From NCBI GenBank assembly GCA_033977485.1, contig CM066984.1, positions 26,371,001 to 26,435,000 of the forward strand: a stretch of 64,000 nucleotides of DNA, in the 5' to 3' direction. The notes under the pieces were generated by a model. The model saw nothing but the letters and a program-made list of their open reading frames with translations, did no database searches and had not been told where the DNA came from. The position numbers and the translations under genes are program-made. Positions within the stretch are counted from its first letter, which is position 1. Each line of letters starts with the position of its first letter. Shown here one piece after another: positions 56,880-64,000 of this stretch. Origin of the DNA: Hydrangea macrophylla (taxonomy: Eukaryota > Streptophyta > Magnoliopsida > Cornales > Hydrangeaceae).

Positions 56880-57655
56880 TTGTAACTGAGTCTAATTGAT
56901 CGGAATTTTGTTAAATTAAATACAATTGAATTGAGTCTGATTCACTCCTAGATTTTGTAAATTTGAAATTCTTTGAGATATGAAGTTCTTTGAGTCTGAT
57001 TAACTATCGATTTTGTGAAATTAAAATTCTTTTGAGTCTGATTGACTTTGATTTTGAAATTTGAAATTCTTTTGAATCTGATTGACTCCTAATTTTGAAA
57101 TTTAAATTGAATTGAGTCTGATTGACTTCCAGATTTTGAAAATTTGAAATTCTTTGAGTCTGTTTGACTCCCGATTTTCTGAAATTAAAATTCTTTTGAG
57201 TCAAATTGACTTTGGTTTTGAAATATTGAAATTCTTTTTGAGTTTCATTGACTCCATATTTCAAAATTGAATTGAATTGAGTCCAAATGACTCCTCCTAG
57301 ATTATGGAAATTTGAAATTTGTTTTTTGGGATATGAAGTTCTTTGAGTTTGTTACACTCCCGATTTTGGGAGATAAATTTTTTTTTGAGTGGAACAGACT
57401 TTGATTTTGAAATTTAAAATTCTTTCGATTTTGATTGACTCCTGATTTTGAAAATTGAATTGAATTGATTCCGATTGACTCCTGATTTTAACAAAATTGG
57501 ACTGAATTGAGTTTGATTGACTCCAGATTTTAAATTTTGAATTGAATTGAGTCTGATTGACTCCTGAATTTGGAAATTGAACTGAATTGAGTCTGATTGA
57601 TTCCTTATTTTTAAAATTGAATCGACTTAAGTTTGAATGACTCCCGATTTTGAAG
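56880..57655 (+). repeat. Degenerate tandem repeat, about 48 bp units
   Basis: About sixteen units of GAGTCTGATTGACTCC followed by a GATTTTGAAATTTGAAATT-like tail. Units vary in the tail and in the number of T residues. Peptides from its open frames are repeats of the unit. Confidence 0.85.
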
Positions 57656-57675
57656 ATGAAAATGAGCAAACATAT

Positions 57676-58345
57676 CCGACAGGGCTGAATAGCTGTGGAT
57701 ATTTAGAGTAAACATATCTGACAGGTATGAATGGCTATGAATACTTACAGGCAGCATCTCTGATAGAGCTAAATGGCTTCGGATAATTAGACCAAACATA
57801 TCCAAGGGGATGAGGTACCTACAAATAACAATGATATCGTGTTCAGGGGGTTGAGGTAGCTACGAATAATGATCAGACTGTGTTTGGGGGCTGAGGTAGC
57901 TACGGATAATGATGAGACCATGTTCGAGGGGCTGAGGTAGCTACGGATAACGATGAAACCATGTCTTAGGGGCTGATGTAGCCATGGATTACAATGAGAC
58001 CGTGTTCGGGGGGCTAAGGTAGCTACGGGTAATAATAAAATTGTGTCCTAGGGGTTAAGATAGCTACGGATAATGATGAAACCATGTTCTAGGGGGCCTG
58101 AGGTAGCTGCGGATAATGATTAGATCACGTCCAGGGCGTTAAGGTAGCTACGAATGACGATGAGACCGTGCCTGGGGGCTGAGGTTGCTACGGATAACGA
58201 TGACAAGAACTTATCTGGGGGCTGAGGTAGCTTTAGATAAAGAAGAACACTTATCTAGAAAAGGGCTGAGATGGCCATGAACAACGAAAGTCACTTATTC
58301 GGGGGGCTGAGGTGGTTAGGGATAATGAAAACCAAGTACTAGAAA
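57676..58345 (+). repeat. Tandem repeat, about 42 bp units, sixteen copies
   Basis: Unit GGGGCTGAGGTAGCTACGGA plus TAATGATGAGACCATGTTC. The first three units are diverged (GGGCTGAATAGCTGTGG forms), the middle ten are well kept, and the last three drift again. Confidence 0.9.
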
Positions 58346-59085
58346 CATAGGGCATGGAATGCGTTTATAAGCATTGAAACAGTGTGGTTTCGAGTCATCA
58401 CATTTTATTTGCATAACATGAGGCATGAAATTGCATCGACTACCATTATTGCATAAGCAAGTGTATCACGATCGGATAGGTGCACTCATTTGTTTGTTTA
58501 GGTTGTCCCTTGCCCGAACTACGTTCTGGTATGATTCCCATTAGGATATGTAGGCAGCTCATCATTGAGCACGACCAGTACCGATCGTTTTTGCGTCTGT
58601 TTTTGCAATGCATTTTTGTTTCTACCTGAATTCGACAGTTTGGTCAAAGACTTGTCTTCACACAGGCTTCAACATTCACTTGTCATATGCGCTACTTCAC
58701 AAGCTCTGCCAAAGAGGGGTCGACCGTCGAAATCAGGAGAGGATTACCTCTAAAACCAATGACGACAATGACTGATGGAAATCAAGGATCTTTAAAGTTG
58801 ATTCAGGCTCTTTGAAAAGCTTCTCAATCTCAAAAATGATAAAAATTTGAGAAAGAAAAGAAAGGAAAAAGGAATTTTGGGTGTGAAAATACGCATTATA
58901 GAAAAAAAAATATTGTTATATATGAATATATATGTGTATGTGTGTTTCTTTAAGAGAAAATGAATTTCATTTTTTTTAAATTAAGGAAATGAAAAGAAAA
59001 GAAAAGAAAATGAATTTTGGTTTAGAGAAAGAAAGAAAAGAATTTTAAAAAAGATTAAAGAAAAAAAAAATGTATATATATACAA
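58346..59085 (+). other. Tat-like U3 material
   Basis: No gene. It contains the phrase GAACTACGTTCTGGTATGAT (58517 region), as in the Tat debris at 4690-4870, and A-rich tracts at 58840-59070. The start of the LTR at 59086 is not precise. Confidence 0.5.
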
Positions 59086-59093
59086 ATAACTAC

Positions 59094-59203
59094 AAGCGGG
59101 CTGGCATGCTGCCGTTGCGACGAGCCGCGTTGGCAGTCAATTAGTGTCGGATTGGCACTCAGTGAGTGACGTGGACAATTCGCTGAATGCCGCCCGCTGT
59201 AAC
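59094..59203. repeat. GGCACTC palindrome cluster upstream of TATA
   Basis: Units GGCATGCTGCC, GGCACTCAGTGAGTGAC and related half-sites lie within an outer AGCGGGC...GCCCGCT pair. The last base lies about 95 bp before the TATA box. Confidence 0.75.
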
Positions 59204-59296
59204 AGTTTGTTTTTTTAAGTGCGTATTGAACATCCAAGGATCACACTTCACATGCAAGATCCCTTCAAATTTCTTGATTTAGCCTCTCCCAATGGA

Positions 59297-59307
59297 TTTA
59301 TATAAGG
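59297..59307 (+). promoter_or_regulatory. Putative Tat LTR TATA box
   Basis: TTTATATAAGG, the best TATA match downstream of the palindrome cluster. Confidence 0.55.
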
Positions 59308-61861
59308 AGTTGTATTCTCCATTGAAAAGGAGGATGGTGTTTTGAGGAGGAACAATTTTAGCAATTAAGAGAGTGGGTGAGTTTGAAAGAGAATTGAAGA
59401 GAAGCCATTGAAGCTTGAGAAGCTTGAATAAGAAATTGAAGATATTTTGATCTTCATAAAAAATCTATAAAATCTGAGGATGTTTGGAGGTAATCCTTTA
59501 ATCTTGGCATTAGTCTAGTCTAAATTCAATCACAATTTATAGAAGTCTAGGATCTGTTACATAATTTTCAAAAAGTCTCTTCCCACCTTATTTCATCACA
59601 CACCACTTGAATTGTGATTGAATTCTCATCTACTTCTTTGAGTTGGATCTAGTTGATCATGGAATGAGTTTTGAAATAAACTTCTTAAAAGAAAATTTGC
59701 TTTAGATCATCAGTTTAGTTTGAATTCTCTCTCTCTCTTTGATCATACTCTTCTCATCTTGTTCATACTCTTCTATAAATTAGTGATTTACATGAAAATT
59801 AAGGTTGATTTTTGTCATATTTAGTGTCAATTAGTAGATTCAAATCTTGTATTCAAGGCTTAGATCTATTAATTTGAAGGTTTCATAAGATACTCTTCAT
59901 AATCTATTGAAACCTATGAAGGTTTAGTGTCTTTAATCTCCAAAGACCATTGATTTGGGAAGAGAATCAAGCAAAATAAATCTCAATTCCTCAAGGACCA
60001 TCCATTTAAGAGAGGAGTAAAATCTAGAATAAACCAATCATCATGGTTTGATAGTTAGTTCCAAATATGTCTAAATGTTTGAAAGTGTTCATGAGCTTGA
60101 GTAGAATTCATAGAGACCTCCATGGAGGTTTATTCAAGGTTGAGTTCATGAAAGTCTTCCATAGTTGTTTAATTATCTTGAATGGTTATAACCAATACTT
60201 GGTCCAAGTTCTTTCTAGAATTTTGGACCAAGTTTAGTTTAAATATGAAATTACAATTCAACAATGGTGTAGTGATTCCAATGACGATCTGTGATCAAAG
60301 ATTTTTAGTTAAATCATCATCCGTTAAAATTGGTTGAAACCAATTGGAATTTGTTCTTAACTCATAGATATACCACATCAATTTTTGTTTTGATGAGATT
60401 TTATGGTTAACATGGCTTGGTCATGGGTTTTACAACCCATTTGTTCTCTATCCAGAATTTCTGAACAATAACACCTTTTTAAAATGAATGGATCAGAGCA
60501 TTAATCACACTTTTTAAGCTTCAAATATTTTTTCTATGACGTTCATGAGTTAAAAAGATCCCCTAAAAAGATTGAAGAGATTTTGTTCACTTACTATTTT
60601 TAGAAAATCACACAAAATCTCTGGATAGTGAGTTTATAAATTCTGAGTAGTTTCTGATCATGGTCCGATTCCTAGAGATGGGACTATTTGATTCTTTATT
60701 TTCTTTTTAGGTTAGACACTACACTCATAGAGGCACCTTGTGTCCAAAAATCATTAAGATCAAATCATGGGAATCATGAGTGTCCTATTTTTGAATACTT
60801 GATTCCTTCTTTGTAAATCCTGAAATTCTTTGATAGATTTGGTAAACCTTGTAAATGATGGTCCAAACAATTTTTCTATGACCCAAGACTTAAACGGTGT
60901 TTTGAACAAAGTTAATTAAGCTTAAATCCAGAAGCTAAATGATCCAAATCAATGAATGATTCTCAGCTTGTTCATGTTCATGCATTCATTATCTTCATGA
61001 TTCTTGTAATTTAGGACATTGTTTTGTATTGTGATAAGCCATAATTGGTTGAGCCTACTCATGTATTCCTTTTAATCATGTTGAGATTGTATCATCTCTA
61101 TATGTACATTGCATTGGCTCCTAGTTGAGACTTGCATATCTATAGAGGTGTTGTGATTTCAACAAATTGGAAGGAATTCATGGTTTTATCAACTTTTTCC
61201 ATGTTTGTTAGATTTAAGCTAAAAGTTTGGGATAATATTTAGAATTTGATATTATATTGTGTTCAAAGCTAGTGGACTAACCTTTTCTTGGTAGCATTAT
61301 TAAGGTATGGCTTCTTGAACCATCATTTATTTTTTGTTTTATTCAATTTTTATTGATTTTTGACTTCATGCGCAACAACTTAGATTAGGGTTGCCTCATT
61401 GTTTATATGTGTTAGAGACTCTTTTTCTAGGTTTTCTATTTTTGTATGCATTGCATGTTTTTGTATGGCAATTGGATCCCGGGTAAATTTCCTTGTTCTC
61501 TATTTGCATATCATTTTGCTTGCTATTTGAACTATGTGGTTTTGTATGCCGTTTTATTGTTAGCAATCTTGCACCCCTTTCAACATCCTTTTGGAATGTA
61601 TACTTGTATCCATGTATTAGTTGAGGGCATGCTTTGAGTAGAGGCCTATCATGAAATAGAGTGAAAGGGGGTGCTTTAGTCCGTTTGGCTCCTTCCCTTC
61701 TCATTCCATAATACCTGGACCTAGAAATCTCTGATTTCCAAAGATTAGTTTACTTTTAAAATGATTTCTTAATTTTCCTCAAAATTAAGTGGCAACTCTA
61801 TTTGATTTGTTTTTAAATGAATTTAAAAAAGTTAAAACGTTGTTTGCCTATGATATCCACA

Positions 61862-62087
61862 CATTGTGCTAACTGTCCTTAATCGATTGAAGCTGTCTCA
61901 ATCTATTGAAAGTGTTTGGAAATCTTATCCTCAGTTTTGCACTAGAATACCACATGTTTATTTCCATTTCGTATGTATATGGGTATTTTGTGTGTGTGTG
62001 TGTGTGTTGTTTGGACAGAGAGAGAGAGATGAGGGGAGATATATATTCACACATATACATATACACACATACTCTATATAAATACTA

Positions 62088-62145
<58 letters not shown>

Positions 62146-62375
62146 GAAGGAAGAAGGAGAAGAAGAAGAAAAAAAAGAAGAATAGGAAGAGAAGGAGATA
62201 GAGACAGAGGGAGAAGATGGATACAAGGAACCGAGAGAGAGATTGTTACACCCCAGAATAGTAAAAATAGAGAAAAATTAAAATTTCATTTTTGGGTCCA
62301 TAGGGAATGACTGATGAAGTCACTGAATTGTCCACACCACATAGTCCAACCAAATAGCAAGTAAAGAGAACAATA
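61862..62375 (+). mobile_element. Chromovirus-type LTR fragment
   Basis: The order is a palindrome pair (61878-61910: TTAATCGATTGAA, TCAATCTATTGAA), GT-rich then GA-rich DNA and a TGTTACACCCCAG phrase. It matches the order of the 8801-10779 LTR read in sense. Microsatellites include (GT)n at 61990-62010 and (GT)n(GA)n at 62088-62140. The frame 61906-62310 is low-complexity. Confidence 0.55.
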
Positions 62376-62706
62376 TGTAATACCTTGTATTTTTAGGTAT
62401 ATATATCCCTAGTACCTTTCTTAGCCTTTGGTGGGATTGAGAGCCCAATCGATTGCCTTTATCCCAAACGATTGCTATTCCAATCGATCGGATGTTTTAC
62501 CAATCGATTGTTGCCGACCTGATCCATGATGTGGCACATGCCAATTGATTGGCACCTGGTACCAATCGATTGGGAGTAGCTGGAGTTGACCACCTCGTTT
62601 GATTTGTGTGATTGTGATTGTTTTCCCTCTCCCTATATATACCCTCTCCCTTATACATATATATATTTGATGTGTATGTGTTGAGAGAGAGAGAGAGAGT
62701 TATATA
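62376..62706 (+). mobile_element. Chromovirus-type LTR start, cut by copia-1 LTR
   Basis: TGTAATACCTTGTATTTTT at 62376 equals the LTR start at 10779. Six CCAATCGATTGG-type palindromes follow (62444-62575), then a TATA box CTATATATACC (62634-62641) and GA-rich DNA. The copia-1 LTR starts at 62707. Confidence 0.7.
62444..62575. repeat. CCAATCGATTGG palindrome cluster upstream of TATA
   Basis: Six copies: CCCAATCGATTGCC, CCCAAACGATTGCT, TCCAATCGATCGGA, ACCAATCGATTGTT, GCCAATTGATTGGC and ACCAATCGATTGGG. The last ends about 59 bp before the TATA box at 62634. Confidence 0.9.
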
Positions 62707-64000
62707 TGTTGGGTTTGTGCCCTCAAACCATTACTTTATGTATGAGACATTAGCATTATAATATATGGATATCAGCTTTACATTTCATTGTGTATGTTTA
62801 TTTCATGAGATGATTGTTTTGTCCTTAAGTATCATAGTAAGAAATTCGTGTGTGTATGAGATACACACAAGTGAGATACGAATTACTATTCTTTGATACT
62901 TAGAATATGTCATAGTGGATGATGAGACTGGATACCTCATCAGGTCTACACTGTAGCATAATTAACTACCATTGGATGGAGTGATTAATCTCAATCACTA
63001 GAGTGTAGCTCTTAGTTGATATGCTAGTGCTTATAGTGCATTGACGGACCTGAGCTTTCCTATTGACGCTTAAGGCTGTCAACAGTCAATAGGAACTCAT
63101 AACTTGTATAAGGTACGTGTTCTCAATCTTGAGGTGATTATGAACACAGACTATGGATATGGCTGCTTTGACTTACCAATCAGTGAGGTCTATAGAAGAT
63201 CAACACCTGGGTATCTTGGGTATGACATGTCCATAGGGTTGTGAACATATATTATCAAGATAGAATCTACCCTCTGATTCAGAGTAAGCATTCCCTTGAG
63301 AATGTCACCAAGTTGATTACTGAGTACTGCAGTCTTGTTGATAAGAGTTATCAACATGTTTGGTAATCATGAGTAGTGAATGGGACTCAAGGAATACAAG
63401 AAGTAATCATGATTCAGGTTGACAGTAACAGTTATCCGACTACCTGAATATGATTACGAATGCTGACGGTAGAGGGACATTAGTACACCATACAAGTCTA
63501 GTTATCGCTTCGGATATGTTCTTTTGCGTTGGAGTTCAGTTATCGTTTTATAGTGGAATAAACGTTAACTGACCAGTTAGTTAGTTTGCTGATCAAAGAG
63601 TTTGGTCATGGTAATTAACAAACTGGTCTAAGCCAACAATAAAGAGCCTAGGAGGTCCCACTCTTAGCTCCGCTAGGATGCTTGGAAAGACACTTGAGGA
63701 AGCTGTTAAGACAAGTTCGATCGATCGAGAATTGTTCGATCGATTGAAGTCAGCAGGTTCGATCGATCGAGAATGGTTCGATCGATCGAAGCTTCGATCG
63801 ATCGAAGTCACTTCGATCGATCGAAGTCTAGGTCGGTTCTGGAAATCTATAAATAGGGCAGCTGCGTTCTGGAAGTAAAGGGATCGTCGTTTTTATACGC
63901 AGAAGTTGCAGAAACTATCATAGTCTTCCCAAAACCTTCCTATCCTCTCTATTAGGGTTCCCACCAACCCTAGTCTTTCCGGCAGGCATCCACAGGAGTC
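62707..64000 (+). mobile_element. Third copia-1 LTR, cut by window edge
   Basis: TGTTGGGTTTGTGCCC to the end of the window; it matches 40798-42100. It is either the 5' LTR of another element to the right or a solo LTR. It has palindromes at 63716-63825 and a TATA box at 63847-63856. Confidence 0.95.
63716..63825. repeat. Palindrome cluster, third copia-1 LTR
   Basis: Six copies start at 63716, 63735, 63758, 63777, 63793 and 63812 (steps 19, 23, 19, 16, 19). Three are perfect TTCGATCGATCGAA. The TATA box CTATAAATAG lies 21 bp after the last. Confidence 0.95.

Larger units (their letters stand above)
59086..61861 (+). mobile_element. Tat-like LTR, promoter to end
   Basis: Plus-strand copy of the family that is split at 31366-53039 on the minus strand. 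It has a palindrome cluster (59094-59203), a TATA box (59297-59307) and about 2.5 kb of downstream LTR. It ends at the CCTATGATATCCACACA phrase near 61861, equal to the LTR end at 31366 and 5842. No primer-binding site follows: a chromovirus LTR piece starts at 61862, so this copy is broken after the LTR. Confidence 0.75.

Noticed and set aside
61906..62310. 134-codon frame with Arg/Glu repeats
   Set aside because: Translation of GT/GA microsatellites.
63716..63825. CRISPR-like regular repeats and spacers
   Set aside because: The repeat is only 14 bp, spacers are 2-11 bp, the setting is a plant LTR, and there are no cas genes.
63593..63878. Frames with repeated Ser-Ile-Asp-Arg peptides
   Set aside because: They are translations of the palindrome cluster; the same happens at each cluster.
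1..64000. Host genes, tRNA, rRNA or miRNA genes
   Set aside because: None recognised. The only tRNA-like signals are short primer-binding sites, and every long frame resolves to a retroelement or low-complexity DNA.

Overview
The window is plant nuclear DNA from the repeat-rich, AT-rich part of a large genome. I find no host gene, tRNA gene or rRNA gene. Almost every base that can be assigned belongs to LTR retrotransposons or their debris. The signs are Ty1/copia order (protease, integrase, RT, RNase H), Ty3/gypsy order (protease, RT, RNase H, integrase), plant-type primer-binding sites, Athila-type and chromodomain-type proteins, and Tat-type LTRs. The sequence does not name the species.

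Layout from left to right. 1-1325 is part of a Tat-like LTR (minus strand). 1326-5842 is a plus-strand Tat relic with decayed gag and LTR pieces. 5846-8800 is a minus-strand copia fragment without LTRs. 8801-15314 is a decayed chromodomain gypsy element (minus) with its 3' LTR, followed at 15702-16430 by an unassigned acidic reading frame. 16407-30847 is an Athila-like element (plus) whose integrase is split by a solo LTR at 22119-23474. 30848-53039 is a Tat leader and LTR (minus) cut into three pieces by two copia elements: copia-1 (32265-42305, plus), which itself carries a nested solo LTR, and copia-2 (43733-52185, minus), with nearly identical LTRs. 53040-64000 is a mosaic of LTR fragments, tandem-repeat fields, another Tat LTR and, at the right edge, a third copia-1 LTR.

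By nesting, the Tat LTR is older than copia-1 and copia-2, copia-1 is older than the solo LTR inside it, and the Athila-like element is older than the solo LTR in its integrase. All protein-coding regions are broken. Copia-2 is youngest by LTR comparison (about 1% by eye) yet has stops, a frameshift and a deleted RNase H end.

The most unusual feature is regulatory. Three unrelated LTR families (copia-1, Athila-like, chromovirus) carry clusters of a 14-bp self-complementary motif, TTCGATCGATCGAA and variants. One cluster lies just upstream of the TATA box and a second lies about 400-540 bp downstream in the transcribed leader. In related chromovirus LTRs the same positions hold a different palindrome (CCAATCGATTGG), and the Tat LTRs hold a third type (GGCACTC...GAGTGCC) upstream of their TATA box. 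Position and self-complementarity appear to be kept while the motif itself changes.
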